A DNA stretch of 11,682 bases from Anaerolineae bacterium (GTDB lineage Bacteria > Chloroflexota > Anaerolineae > Aggregatilineales > Phototrophicaceae): the NCBI GenBank assembly GCA_020848855.1, contig JADLHH010000172.1, positions 1 through 11,682 on the forward strand. Direction: 5' to 3'. Within the stretch, counting starts at the first letter, position 1; each line of letters opens with the position of its first letter. Shown here one piece after another: positions 1 to 6,597 of this stretch. A program made the position numbers and the translations under genes. The notes under the pieces were generated by a model. The model made no database searches. It was not told the DNA's origin and saw only the letters and a list, made by a program, of their open reading frames with translations.

Positions 1-561
1 AAGGGCGACGAGTTCCCGATACCGATGGAGAATTACTGGTGGACGCGCGGGCAGAACGACGTGCAGGGGGATGGCTCGGTCGATAAGCATAACGGCTGGG
101 ACACGGGAGCGAATCCCGGCACGGCGGTCTTCAGCGGCGCGAACGACGGGCAGGTGGTGCGGCAGATGACCTGCACGCGCTGCACGGCGGACAAGCCGAA
201 CGTGATCAGCCAGGGAATCCCGCTCAACAGCCCCAGCGTGCTGGGTGACGCGGCGTGGGGGTTCGGCTACGGCAACGCGGTGATCGTGCGCTACCTGAAC
301 GACCAGCTCCCGGATTCGACGCGGGCGCGGCTGGTGGCGCAGGGATTGTCGGGCATCCACCTGTTCGTGATCTACGCGCATCTGAGCCGCATCGACATGC
401 ACGTTCAGGTCGCGCCGTACACACAGATCGGCGTGATTGGCAACACCGGCAATTCGACGGCGACTCACCTGCACCTCGAAGTGCGGGCGTCGTCCAACCC
501 GAACGATACGTTCTGGGGCGGGATGCGCGTGGTCGAGCCGGGGATTCTGTTCCGACGGTGA
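1..561 (+). CDS. M23 family metallopeptidase, 3' part (5' end outside window)
   Basis: The reading frame is open from base 1 (KGDEFPIP precedes the first Met at 25), so this is the C-terminal 186 residues of a longer protein. It carries the full LytM/M23 zinc-peptidase signature. Numbered from Met25, these are HxxxD (H22, D26), a central YAHL (H119) and HLHLE (H148, H150). In this family H22, D26 and H150 bind zinc, and the other histidines assist catalysis of peptide-bond cleavage in peptidoglycan. Between the first motif and the central His lies an insertion of about 50 residues with a CxxC pair (C50, C53), longer than in typical LytM domains. The protein is probably exported, but the signal peptide lies outside the window. 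A second M23 gene lies at 8174-9139. The next gene is 132 bp downstream, behind a hairpin-rich repeat. The family call is secure; substrate and role are not. Confidence 0.88.
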   Translation, partial: KGDEFPIPMENYWWTRGQNDVQGDGSVDKHNGWDTGANPGTAVFSGANDGQVVRQMTCTRCTADKPNVISQGIPLNSPSVLGDAAWGFGYGNAVIVRYLNDQLPDSTRARLVAQGLSGIHLFVIYAHLSRIDMHVQVAPYTQIGVIGNTGNSTATHLHLEVRASSNPNDTFWGGMRVVEPGILFRR

Positions 562-568
562 GAATGCC

Positions 569-647
569 CCTCACCCCGTGCGAAACTGCGTTTCGCCTTG
601 CCCCTCTCGTCCAACCTTCGGTTGGATTACGCAAGCGGAGAGAAGGG
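569..647. repeat. Composite hairpin element after the M23 gene
   Basis: Two perfect short hairpins lie in tandem. GCGAAAC (580-586) pairs with GTTTCGC (590-596) around a 3-nt loop. TCCAACC (610-616) pairs with GGTTGGA (620-626) around TTC. An outer arm, CCCCTCTC (601-608), can pair with GAGAGAAGGG (638-647) around the second hairpin with a small bulge. The element begins 8 nt after the M23 stop codon. It looks like a dispersed intergenic repeat or a 3'-end structure; no U-run follows, so a classical intrinsic terminator is not supported. Confidence 0.55.
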
Positions 648-682
648 TAAAGACCCGACGTGCGGGAATGAAGTTGGGCTAT

Positions 683-687
683 GGAGG
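683..687 (+). promoter_or_regulatory. Shine-Dalgarno site deciding the SnoaL-like start
   Basis: GGAGG ends 6 nt before ATG 694 and directly abuts ATG 688. Normal spacing favours 694 as the start over 688 or any codon further upstream inside the repeat. Confidence 0.7.
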
Positions 688-693
688 ATGACC

Positions 694-1065
694 ATGATCG
701 ACCGAGTGACCGTCGCCGCGTGGCTGGAAAATTACGTGCTGGCATGGAAATCCGCCGATCCCGAAGCGATCGGCAGCCTGTTTAGCGAGGACGCACAGTA
801 CTTCTACACGCCGTTCGAGGAGCCGGTGGTCGGGCGCGAGGCAATCGTCGCGTCGTGGCTGGAAGACCCGGATCAGCCGGGGACGTTCGACGGCGCCTAC
901 GAGCCGCTGGTGGTCGAAGGCAGCGTGGCGGTCGCCAATGGGCGCAGCCGCTACTACACGGCGGGCACGGCGTTCGTGGGCGCGGAATACGATAACATCT
1001 TCGTACTGCGCTTCGACGAGCAGGGCAAGTGCGTCGAATTCCGCGAATGGTTCATGAAGAAGTAA
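694..1065 (+). CDS. SnoaL-like / NTF2-fold domain protein
   Basis: This 123-residue protein has the layout of a small SnoaL/NTF2-like (nuclear transport factor 2 superfamily) domain. An N-terminal helix contains W10, Y14 and AW17-18; then SADPEAIGSLFSEDAQY, a G-R-E-A-I-V-A-S-W helix near residues 47-55, and a curved sheet ending in FREWFMKK. The fold forms a cone with an internal pocket and serves as isomerase, cyclase, dehydratase or plain ligand-binding domain. No catalytic set is diagnostic, so activity cannot be named. Start 694 is chosen for its GGAGG at 6 nt; ATG 688 in the same frame is the alternative and would add two residues. There is no signal peptide, so it is probably cytoplasmic. 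It appears to be a single-gene unit, followed by two palindromes. Confidence 0.8.
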   Translation: MIDRVTVAAWLENYVLAWKSADPEAIGSLFSEDAQYFYTPFEEPVVGREAIVASWLEDPDQPGTFDGAYEPLVVEGSVAVANGRSRYYTAGTAFVGAEYDNIFVLRFDEQGKCVEFREWFMKK

Positions 1066-1088
1066 GGTGATTATCCCTTGATGGTAGA

Positions 1089-1110
1089 GGCACGACAGGT
1101 CGTGCCCCTA
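1089..1110 (+). repeat. CCCCTAC-tailed palindrome, copy A
   Basis: GGCACGAC (1089-1096), a 2-nt loop AG, and GTCGTGCC (1099-1106) form a perfect 8-bp stem; the tail CCTAC follows. It lies 23 nt after the SnoaL-like stop codon. Confidence 0.75.
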
Positions 1111-1148
1111 CGTTACCTACCACGAAGGTACAATCGCCAAAAGTAAAT

Positions 1149-1171
1149 GGCGCACAGCCGTGCGCCCCTAC
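1149..1171 (+). repeat. CCCCTAC-tailed palindrome, copy B
   Basis: GGCGCAC (1149-1155), loop AGCC, and GTGCGCC (1160-1166) form a perfect 7-bp stem, then CCTAC. The stem sequence differs from copy A while pairing is kept. It lies between copy A and the aldo/keto reductase ribosome-binding site. Confidence 0.75.
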
Positions 1172-1230
1172 AACCCGCTTCCACGTAAACCGGAGCGTTC
1201 AAACGAGATAATCGGGTAGGAGCAGGTCGC

Positions 1231-2208
1231 ATGGAATACCGCTTACTGGGACGCACCGGGGTGCGCGTGTCGCCGCTGTGCATGGGCACGATGACCTTCG
1301 GCGACAGCGCCGACGAAGCCGAATCGGGGCGGATGTTCAACGCCTGCCGCGACGCCGGCATCAACTTTTTCGACTGTGCCAACGGCTACGCGGGCGGGCG
1401 CTCGGAAGAAGTGCTGGGCAGGCTGATCGCCGACTGCCGCGATGACATCGTGCTGACGACGAAAGTCGGCTTCCCGGTCGGCGGCAAGGGGATCAACGAC
1501 ACGGGGGCGTCGCGCCGGCATATTTACGCGCAGGTGGAAGGCAGCCTGAAGCGGCTGAACACCGACCGCATCGATGTGTATTTCATCCACCGCTTCGACC
1601 CGACCACGCCGATTGAGGCGACGATGCGGGCGCTGGACGATCTGGTGCATCAGGGGAAGATTCTGTACCCGGCGGTGAGCAACTGGGCGTCGTGGCAGAT
1701 CGCCACCGCGCTGGGCATGTCGAAGTACGAGGGGCTGGCGCGCATCGAGTGTTTGCAGCCGATGTACAATCTGGTCAAGCGGCAGGCGGAAGTCGAAATT
1801 CTGCCGCTGGCAGAAGCCGAACAGATCGGCGTGATCCCGTACAGCCCACTGGGGGGCGGCTTGCTCAGCGGCAAATACACGGGCGACAGCACGGCGGGGC
1901 GGCTGGTCGAGAACAGGATGTACGGCGCGCGCTACGGCGAGCCGCTGTACTACGAGATCGCGGCGAAATTCGCGGCCTATGCCCGCGAGCGCGGCTACGC
2001 CCCGGCGACGCTGGCGGTCGCGTGGGTGATGTCGCACCCGGCAATTACCGCGCCGATCATCGGGGCGCGCAATACCGAGCAGCTCACGGCATCGCTCGCC
2101 GCGCTGGACGTGGCGATGACGCCGGAATGGCGGGCGGAGATTTCGGCGCTGTCGTACCAGCCGCCCCCGGCAACGGATCGGCTGGAAGAACAGAAGCAGT
2201 GGAGTTAA
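1231..2208 (+). CDS. Aldo/keto reductase
   Basis: This 325-residue protein is a full-length member of the aldo/keto reductase superfamily, NAD(P)H-dependent (beta/alpha)8-barrel enzymes that reduce aldehydes and ketones in the cytoplasm. It opens with MEYRLLGRTGVRVSPLCMGT, typical of the family. The catalytic tetrad is intact: D48 (in FFDCANGY), Y53, K78 (TTKVGF) and H120 (FIHRFDP). Cofactor-binding landmarks follow: SPLGGGLLSGKY near residues 205-216, and PIIGARNTEQL near 275-285, which contacts the adenosine phosphate. ATG 1231 has GGAG at 1219-1222, 8 nt upstream. The closest relatives by eye are the stand-alone YajO/Tas-type branch, but substrate cannot be read from sequence. It is followed 7 nt after its stop by a long inverted repeat, so it is probably not co-transcribed with the glycosyltransferase. 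Confidence 0.93.
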   Translation: MEYRLLGRTGVRVSPLCMGTMTFGDSADEAESGRMFNACRDAGINFFDCANGYAGGRSEEVLGRLIADCRDDIVLTTKVGFPVGGKGINDTGASRRHIYAQVEGSLKRLNTDRIDVYFIHRFDPTTPIEATMRALDDLVHQGKILYPAVSNWASWQIATALGMSKYEGLARIECLQPMYNLVKRQAEVEILPLAEAEQIGVIPYSPLGGGLLSGKYTGDSTAGRLVENRMYGARYGEPLYYEIAAKFAAYARERGYAPATLAVAWVMSHPAITAPIIGARNTEQLTASLAALDVAMTPEWRAEISALSYQPPPATDRLEEQKQWS

Positions 2209-2215
2209 AAGGAGA

Positions 2216-2310
2216 AAGTTAAAGGTTAAAAGTGGAAAGCTGCCGGAGGCGCTGAACAGCTATATAAACGCCTGTTTCTGTTTTTACTTTCACCTTTTAA
2301 CTTTCAACTT
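2216..2310. repeat. 24-bp imperfect inverted repeat built of heptads
   Basis: The left arm (2216-2239) and right arm (2287-2310) are 24 nt each. Aligned antiparallel they give 20 Watson-Crick pairs, one G-T pair and three mismatches around a 47-nt loop. Each arm is itself a degenerate 7-bp repeat: AAAGTTA, AAGGTTA, AAAGTGG on the left; TTTCACC, TTTTAAC, TTTCAAC on the right. Within the loop, GGCG (2248-2251) and CGCC (2269-2272) could pair. It starts 7 nt after the aldo/keto reductase stop and ends 9 nt before the glycosyltransferase start, so it is both a 3' structure for one gene and the leader of the next. Confidence 0.75.
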
Positions 2311-2319
2311 GGATCGATC

Positions 2320-3294
2320 TTGATCAGCGTGATTTCGACCGTACTGAACGAGGGCGAGAGCATCCGGCGGCTGATGGACTCGCTGGCGGCGCAGACGCGC
2401 CCGCCGGATGAAGTGGTGATCGCCGACGGCGGCAGCCGCGACAGCACGGTCGCCATCCTGCGCGAATACGAAGCGAAGCTGCCGCTGCGGGTGCTGGTCG
2501 AGCCGGGCGCGAACATCAGCGCCGGGCGCAACCGGGCAATCGCAGCGGCGGAAGGCGAGATCATCGCCGTGACTGACGCCGGCGTGACGCTGGAGCGCGA
2601 CTGGCTGGAGCGCATCACCCAGCCGCTGCTGGACGACCCGGCGCTGGAAGTGGTGAGCGGCTTCTTCGAGGCGGACGCGCATACCCCATTCGAGATGGCG
2701 CTGGGCGCGACGACTCTGCCGCTTGAGGACGAAATCGACCCGGAGACGTTTCTGCCGAGCAGCCGGAGCATCGCCTTTCGCAAAGCGGCGTGGATCACGG
2801 TGGGCGGCTACCCGGAATGGCTCGACTACTGCGAGGATTTGATCTTCGACCTGCGGCTGCGGGAAATCGCCGCGCCGACGCAGTTCGAGCCGCGCGCGCG
2901 CGTCCACTTCCGCCCGCGCCCGACGCTGGAAGCCTTCTTCAGGCAGTACTACCGCTACGCGCGCGGTGACGGCAAAGCCGACCTGTGGCGCAAGCGCCAC
3001 GCGATTCGCTACGCGACGTATCTGATCGCCGCGCCGGTGATCTTCTGGCTGGGCTGGCGCAAGCACCCGCTGCTGTGGGCGCTGTGCCTGCCGGGGGTGT
3101 GGGTCTACCTGCGACAGCCGTACCGCCGCCTGCTGGCGATGCTCGGCGCGGACGTGTCGAGCGGCGACCGGTTGTACCTGCTGGCGCTCGTGCCGGTGAT
3201 CCGGGTGGTGGGCGACATCGCCAAGATGATCGGCTACCCGGTCGGGTGGTGGTGGCGCATCAGGAACCGCCCGCCGGACTGGCGGAAGGTGTAG
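2320..3294 (+). CDS. Glycosyltransferase family 2, membrane-anchored
   Basis: This 324-residue protein is an inverting GT-A-fold glycosyltransferase of family 2, which moves a sugar from a nucleotide-sugar donor to a lipid, polysaccharide or protein acceptor. Visible motifs are the N-terminal strand ISVISTVLNEGE, the nucleotide site VIADGGSRDST (D36), a metal-site TDAG at 85-88 (D86, in place of a canonical DxD), the catalytic-base region CEDLIFDLRLRE (E172, D173), and FRQYYRYARGDG near 208-218. The C-terminal third has hydrophobic stretches near 234-246, 250-264 and 285-297, so it is probably anchored at the inner face of the membrane. The best start is TTG 2320, which puts the first strand at the N-terminus as usual. 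No ATG lies in frame upstream and no good ribosome-binding site is seen, because the region is filled by the inverted repeat. Donor and acceptor are unknown. Confidence 0.9.
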   Translation: MISVISTVLNEGESIRRLMDSLAAQTRPPDEVVIADGGSRDSTVAILREYEAKLPLRVLVEPGANISAGRNRAIAAAEGEIIAVTDAGVTLERDWLERITQPLLDDPALEVVSGFFEADAHTPFEMALGATTLPLEDEIDPETFLPSSRSIAFRKAAWITVGGYPEWLDYCEDLIFDLRLREIAAPTQFEPRARVHFRPRPTLEAFFRQYYRYARGDGKADLWRKRHAIRYATYLIAAPVIFWLGWRKHPLLWALCLPGVWVYLRQPYRRLLAMLGADVSSGDRLYLLALVPVIRVVGDIAKMIGYPVGWWWRIRNRPPDWRKV

Positions 3295-3301
3295 GCATAG
3301 T

Positions 3302-3350
3302 GCTGAGAGCTGAGAGCTGAGAGCTGAGAGCTGAGAGCTGAGAGCTGAGA
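3302..3350. repeat. Heptanucleotide tandem array (GCTGAGA x7)
   Basis: Seven perfect, uninterrupted copies of GCTGAGA begin 7 nt after the glycosyltransferase stop, in the gap between convergent genes. The reverse complement read in phase is CTCAGCT, one base different from the CTCAGCA unit at 8139-8173. Confidence 0.95.
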
Positions 3351-3357
3351 GAAGCAA

Positions 3358-3381
3358 GGGTACGACAGGTCATATCCTTAC
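3358..3381 (+). repeat. Degenerate CCCCTAC-tailed palindrome, copy C
   Basis: GGGTACGAC (3358-3366), loop AG, and GTCATATCC (3369-3377) are followed by TTAC. Compared with copy A it has several substitutions, yet the arms still give seven Watson-Crick pairs and one G-T pair out of nine. It lies 17 nt beyond the MFS stop codon on that gene's downstream side. Confidence 0.6.
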
Positions 3382-3394
3382 ATCAAGCCCCGAT

Positions 3395-4750
3395 TTACCC
3401 CGCCATTGGCATGGTTTCGGATTCTACAGCGGTCGCTTCGGCAGGCGGGGCGGCGGGTTCCGGCACGTAATCGGGCAGCTCGGCTTCCATGTGGCGCACA
3501 CGCGGGATGGCGTAGACCAGCGTGGTCGTCACGACCAGCACCACCCCGGCGATCAGCATGATCAAGCCCATCCCCGCCCCGGCGCTGTCGCCGACCAGCG
3601 GCGCGACCCGCTCCCAGCCCGCCGCGCCGACGGCGGGCTCGAATACCTGATCCACCAGCGGACCGACCAGCAGATACGAAACCGGGATCAGCACCATCAC
3701 CATCTGCCCCATCGCGGCAAACACGCGCCCCTGAACGTCCGGCGGCACTTTGGTCTGCATGACCGACATGGCAGCGGCGTTGACCATCGGCATGGGCAGT
3801 TCCATCACCAGCAGCACGAGCGCAAGCACCAGCGCCGTCTGGCTGACACCGGCTGCGGCGAGGAAGAACGACCCGATGATGATGCCCGGCAGGATGGTGT
3901 GGATGCGCGGGCGGGTGCCGCCCCAGATGCCGAAGAGCACGCCGCCGGCAATCGCCCCAATGTTGGTGATGCTCAGGAGTGTGCCGAGCGCCGCTTCGCT
4001 GCCGGTGCGCGCCAGGATGTAGGGCGTAAACAGCATTCCTGCGCCGGAGAACAGGAAATTGACCAGCGCCAGATGCAGATTGAGCCAGAACAGCGTGCGC
4101 CACTTCCAGAGGTAGCGGAAGCCGCCGAACGATTCCTGAAGCAGCGAGCCTTTCATGGCACGCCCGACTTCGGTCTGCGCCGGGCGCGGGATATGGATGA
4201 GCAGCACGACGATCACGGCGACGACGAACGTGATCAGGTCGAACCCGATCACGCCGGTGACGCCGACGAGGGCATACAGCGCACCCGCGAGCGCCGGAGC
4301 GATCACCCCGGCGGCGGGTCCGGTCAACTGCATGAGCGCGTTGGCGCGGTCGCGCTGGTCATCGGGGATGAGCATGGTCACCGATGCCTGAAATGCAGGC
4401 GCCTGAAATGCGTTGAAGATCGACTGAATCAGCGTGACGAGGTAGAGGATGCCGAGCGAGAACGAGCCGTTCAGGAAGGTTACCAGCAGGATGAGCGTGC
4501 CGAGCGCCTGTCCCGCGTCGGCGATGTTCATCACGTAGCGGCGATCCCAGCGGTCGGCGAGCGCCCCGGCAAAACCAGCCATCAGCACCTGCGGCAGAAA
4601 GCCGAACAGCGCGACCAGCGCCAGCGGTGTCACCTCGCCCGTCTGGTTGAAGACGTAGATGCCGAGCGCCAGCGACGTCATGTGGCTGCCGATCTGCGAA
4701 AACGTCTGGGTGATGATCAGCGTGTAAAAGGTGCGCAGGTTGCGTCTCAC
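3395..4750 (-). CDS. MFS transporter (MFS_3/DHA3-like exporter)
   Basis: This 451-residue protein has about 12 hydrophobic segments and the motif A loop GALADRWDRRYVM near residues 62-74, between helices 2 and 3, that marks the major facilitator superfamily. The N-terminus (FYTLIITQTFSQIGSHMTSLALGIYV) and the KVPPDVQGRVFAAMGQM segment in the C-terminal half are typical of the MFS_3 group. That group contains EntS-type siderophore exporters and macrolide-efflux proteins, so export of a small molecule driven by the proton gradient is the likely role; substrate is unknown. The last 35 or so residues are a cytoplasmic Pro/Ala/Glu-rich tail. The start is GTG 4750, supported by GGGGGAGG ending 7 nt before it. 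It is convergent with the glycosyltransferase and downstream of clpP by 183 bp, probably its own transcription unit. Confidence 0.92.
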   Translation of the reverse strand: MRRNLRTFYTLIITQTFSQIGSHMTSLALGIYVFNQTGEVTPLALVALFGFLPQVLMAGFAGALADRWDRRYVMNIADAGQALGTLILLVTFLNGSFSLGILYLVTLIQSIFNAFQAPAFQASVTMLIPDDQRDRANALMQLTGPAAGVIAPALAGALYALVGVTGVIGFDLITFVVAVIVVLLIHIPRPAQTEVGRAMKGSLLQESFGGFRYLWKWRTLFWLNLHLALVNFLFSGAGMLFTPYILARTGSEAALGTLLSITNIGAIAGGVLFGIWGGTRPRIHTILPGIIIGSFFLAAAGVSQTALVLALVLLVMELPMPMVNAAAMSVMQTKVPPDVQGRVFAAMGQMVMVLIPVSYLLVGPLVDQVFEPAVGAAGWERVAPLVGDSAGAGMGLIMLIAGVVLVVTTTLVYAIPRVRHMEAELPDYVPEPAAPPAEATAVESETMPMAG

Positions 4751-4757
4751 GGCGTTT

Positions 4758-4762
4758 CCTCC
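4758..4762 (-). promoter_or_regulatory. Shine-Dalgarno site deciding the MFS GTG start
   Basis: On the minus strand GGAGG, within a run of purines, lies 7 nt before GTG 4750. No ATG competes in frame until residue 24, which would remove the first transmembrane helix. Confidence 0.75.
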
Positions 4763-4863
4763 CCCTCAACACCCTGTTATACGGATGGAGACACCGATTT
4801 GTTCTAAAAAAGTCGAATATTGGGGGTTTGCCCAACCGAGGGGCAATTTCACCAGACATGCAA

Positions 4864-4904
4864 GGGCGCGTGCTTGCTGCGCAAGCCAAGCTGTGCGCCC
4901 CTAT
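4864..4904 (+). repeat. CCCCTAC-tailed palindrome, copy D (two-tier)
   Basis: An outer stem GGGCGC (4864-4869) / GCGCCC (4895-4900) encloses an inner perfect hairpin GCTTGC (4872-4877) TGC GCAAGC (4881-4886). The tail reads CTAT rather than CTAC. It lies 33 nt beyond the clpP stop on that gene's downstream side. A smaller hairpin, TTGCCC (4828-4833) / GGGCAA (4841-4846), lies between it and the MFS gene. Confidence 0.65.
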
Positions 4905-4933
4905 ATCTCCCGGATTGCGACGTAAAGATGGCG

Positions 4934-5569
4934 TCAGTGTCCGTTGCCGTTCCGGTGGCTGCCGCTGCCGTTGAGCAGGTGGGGCTGGCGCTCGACTACG
5001 GCATCGATCAGCCCGTATTCGACCGCCTGCCGGGCGTCGAAGAAAATATCGCGATCCATGTCGCGCTCAATGATGTCGATGGGCTGCCCGGTGTGCTGGT
5101 GGAAAATATCCGTCAGGCGAATCTTGAGGCGCTGAATCTCGTTGGCGCGGATGACGATATCCGACGCCTGCCCCTGCAGATTGCCGTGAATGAGCGGCTG
5201 GTGCATGTGAATGGTGGCATTGGGCAGGGCGTAGCGCTGCCCGCGCGCGCCGCCGACCAGCACGACCGTGCCGAAGCTCATCGCCATGCCGATGGCGGTC
5301 GTGCTGACCGGGGCGCTGATCTGCTGCATCGCGTCGTAGATCGCCAGCCCGGCATAGACTTCGCCGCCGGGGGAATTGACGTACATCTGGATCGGGCGTT
5401 CCGGGTCTTCGCGGTTGAGGAACAAAAGCTGCGCGACGATCAGGTTGGCGATCTGCGATTCGACTTCCGCGCCGAGGATGATGACGCGCTCCTTGAGCAG
5501 CAGCGAATAGATATCGTAGGCGCGCTCGCCGTAACTGCCCTGCTCGATGACCATCGGGATAACCGCCAT
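4934..5569 (-). CDS. clpP: ATP-dependent Clp protease proteolytic subunit ClpP (variant)
   Basis: This 211-residue protein is a ClpP-family serine peptidase, which forms a two-ring 14-mer chamber and degrades proteins fed by a AAA+ unfoldase such as ClpX or ClpC. The catalytic triad is present: S98 in [16 protein letters not shown]123 in HMHQPL, and D170 in IERDMDRD. Other landmarks are [20 protein letters not shown] (64-83) and the C-terminal [12 protein letters not shown]. The active-serine block is GMAMSFG, not the usual GxAASMG, which suggests a divergent paralogue of the housekeeping enzyme; the last 14 residues are a Gly/Asn/His/Ser tail. Start 5569 has AAGGAG 8 nt upstream and gives the normal ClpP length; an upstream in-frame start at 5680 would add 37 residues that resemble nothing. 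No clpX or tig gene adjoins it, so it is a lone copy. Confidence 0.93.
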   Translation of the reverse strand: MAVIPMVIEQGSYGERAYDIYSLLLKERVIILGAEVESQIANLIVAQLLFLNREDPERPIQMYVNSPGGEVYAGLAIYDAMQQISAPVSTTAIGMAMSFGTVVLVGGARGQRYALPNATIHMHQPLIHGNLQGQASDIVIRANEIQRLKIRLTDIFHQHTGQPIDIIERDMDRDIFFDARQAVEYGLIDAVVERQPHLLNGSGSHRNGNGH

Positions 5570-5577
5570 TGGGAATG

Positions 5578-5583
5578 CTCCTT
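5578..5583 (-). promoter_or_regulatory. Shine-Dalgarno site deciding the clpP start
   Basis: AAGGAG on the minus strand ends 8 nt before ATG 5569, fixing the start there and excluding the 37-residue upstream extension. Confidence 0.75.
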
Positions 5584-5592
5584 GTGAACAGA

Positions 5593-5612
5593 CGTGTCGA
5601 ATAGAAGACACG
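5593..5612. promoter_or_regulatory. Inverted repeat in the clpP leader
   Basis: CGTGTC (5593-5598) and GACACG (5607-5612) are perfectly complementary around 8 nt, 23 nt upstream of the clpP ATG. It does not match the CIRCE element or a CtsR box. It could be an operator or a leader hairpin. Confidence 0.4.
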
Positions 5613-5670
5613 CGCAGATACGTGCCCGATCGATAAAATCCGCAATGTCTGACTAGCCCTATGATTGCCT

Positions 5671-5696
5671 GGGCGCACACATAGGTGCGCCCCTAC
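5671..5696 (+). repeat. CCCCTAC-tailed palindrome, copy E
   Basis: GGGCGCAC (5671-5678), a 6-nt loop, and GTGCGCCC (5685-5692) form a perfect 8-bp stem followed by CTAC. It lies 23 nt beyond the stop codon of the sigma factor gene on its downstream side, and about 100 nt upstream of clpP. Confidence 0.75.
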
Positions 5697-5715
5697 AAAT
5701 ACAATGTAGCGGTAA

Positions 5716-6342
5716 TTATGCCGTCGCCAGCATCTCCGGGTAGACCAGCGCGATCAGCCGGAGCACGGGCGCGTTGAGCGTATACGACATACCCGGCTGC
5801 GACAGCATCATGGTCGGCATGGCTTCGCGCAGATGCTCACGGGCGTACTGCAGCCGCTTCTTGACGGTCGTCAGCGGCAGCGCCAGCCGCTCGGCGATCT
5901 CCTGCTGCGAATAGCCGGTGATGTAGAACATCTCGGTGACGACGCGCTCGTGATCCGGCAGCGCCCGCACCGCGCGGTTGACCTTCTCCTTCAACTCGCG
6001 GTCTTCGGCGCTGGCGGCGGGGTCGGCTTGGGGAGCGGCGGTGTCTTCGAGCGGGAGCAGATGCGGCGACCTGCGGCGGGTGGCGCGGTGGCAGTAGGTG
6101 AGGACGATGCGCTTGAGCCACGCCGGGAATGCCGCCGGGTCGCGCAGTTGGTCGAGCTTCTGGTAAGCGGTGAGGAAGGCTTCCTGCGCGACATCCTGCG
6201 CCAGATGCGCGTCGCCGAGGCGGTTGTACGCCCAGCCGCGCGCGACCGACTGAAACGGCGCGATCAGCTCGCCAAACGCTTCCTCGCGGGCGCGTCCTTC
6301 GGCTGCCTGCGCCTTCCTGACCAGTTCTTCATATCCCTGCAT
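5716..6342 (-). CDS. RNA polymerase ECF-type sigma factor (sigma-70 family)
   Basis: This 208-residue protein has the two-domain plan of extracytoplasmic-function sigma factors, which direct RNA polymerase to a small regulon. Region 2 spans about 23-90: DVAQEAFLTAYQKLDQL (core binding) and FPAWLKRIVLTYCHRATRR (-10 recognition). A short acidic linker follows, then region 4 at about 119-175, with LPDHERVVTEMFYITGYSQQEIAERLALPLTTVKKRLQYAREHL, whose helix-turn-helix reads the -35 element. About 30 residues beyond region 4 (from MMLSQPGMSYTLN to the end) match nothing I know; in some ECF groups such tails have a regulatory role. ATG 6342 has AGGGA upstream. No anti-sigma gene adjoins it: the downstream neighbour is clpP (146 bp away) and the divergent neighbour is a receiver-HTH regulator. 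Confidence 0.92.
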   Translation of the reverse strand: MQGYEELVRKAQAAEGRAREEAFGELIAPFQSVARGWAYNRLGDAHLAQDVAQEAFLTAYQKLDQLRDPAAFPAWLKRIVLTYCHRATRRRSPHLLPLEDTAAPQADPAASAEDRELKEKVNRAVRALPDHERVVTEMFYITGYSQQEIAERLALPLTTVKKRLQYAREHLREAMPTMMLSQPGMSYTLNAPVLRLIALVYPEMLATA

Positions 6343-6597
6343 TTGCAGATTCCCTGCTGTTTGCGGATAGTCTACACTATAGAGCCAGTTTCCAGGGAAA
6401 TGGTGACTGGCGGAGCGGTCGAATTTCCAGGGGTTGATGCGGGGAGTTCACAAAATCGCCCCTACGGTACATTTGTACGCAAGCGAAGCGCCGGATTTTA
6501 ACACCGTCGCGCCGAAAACGGCATATACTGTTATCAGCCGGGGTACGTACAAATTGCGACGCACCCGACATTGCGAACCGGATTGAAGGTCTGTTCC
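6343..6597. promoter_or_regulatory. Divergent intergenic region between sigma factor and receiver-HTH genes
   Basis: Leftward, a -10-like TATAGT (6381-6376, minus strand) lies 34 nt before the sigma factor ATG. Rightward, TATACT at 6524-6529 lies 68 nt before ATG 6598, with TTAACA at 6498-6503 as a poorly spaced (20 nt) -35 candidate. A 9-bp direct repeat TTTCCAGGG occurs at 6389-6397 and 6424-6432. A 9-bp inverted pair, ATTTGTACG (6471-6479) and CGTACAAAT (6546-6554), brackets the rightward promoter candidate. A degenerate palindrome fragment ending CGCCCCTAC lies at 6457-6465. Confidence 0.4.
6467..6554. promoter_or_regulatory. Paired ATTTGTACG inverted sites (possible operator)
   Basis: The left site is part of a small dyad GTACA-TT-TGTAC (6467-6478). 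The right site follows a GTACGTAC palindrome (6543-6550). The matching 9-mers are perfect inverted copies 66 bp apart, on either side of the TATACT box, as expected for an operator pair, but no experiment or known consensus supports this. Confidence 0.35.

Noticed and set aside
1243..2037. Long minus-strand reading frame of 264 codons opposite the aldo/keto reductase
   Set aside because: Antisense shadow of a gene with an intact catalytic tetrad; the translation is Arg/Ala/Val-rich with no recognisable domain, as is usual in GC-rich DNA.
3302..3350. CRISPR-like array
   Set aside because: Units are 7 bp, contiguous and without spacers; no cas genes are present.
2290..3357. Minus-strand reading frame of 355 codons opposite the glycosyltransferase
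   Set aside because: Its N-terminus translates the GCTGAGA array (LSALSSQ repeats) and the remainder is antisense to a well-supported family 2 glycosyltransferase.
3491..4807. Plus-strand reading frame of 438 codons opposite the MFS gene
   Set aside because: Translation is His/Arg/Asp/Gln-rich and low in complexity; the opposite strand encodes a clear 12-helix transporter with a good ribosome-binding site.
5570..5680. Extended N-terminus for ClpP (start at 5680)
   Set aside because: The 37 extra residues cross palindrome copy E's flank and the leader dyad, while AAGGAG with correct spacing supports 5569.
5671..5696. Classical intrinsic terminators at the palindromes
   Set aside because: The stems are GC-rich and placed after stop codons, but none is followed by a U-run on either strand, so they are recorded as repeats and the terminator role is left as a hypothesis.
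6497..6529. Standard sigma-70 promoter for the receiver-HTH gene using TTAACA and TATACT
   Set aside because: The 20-nt spacer is too long for a confident call; retained only as a candidate within the regulatory region.
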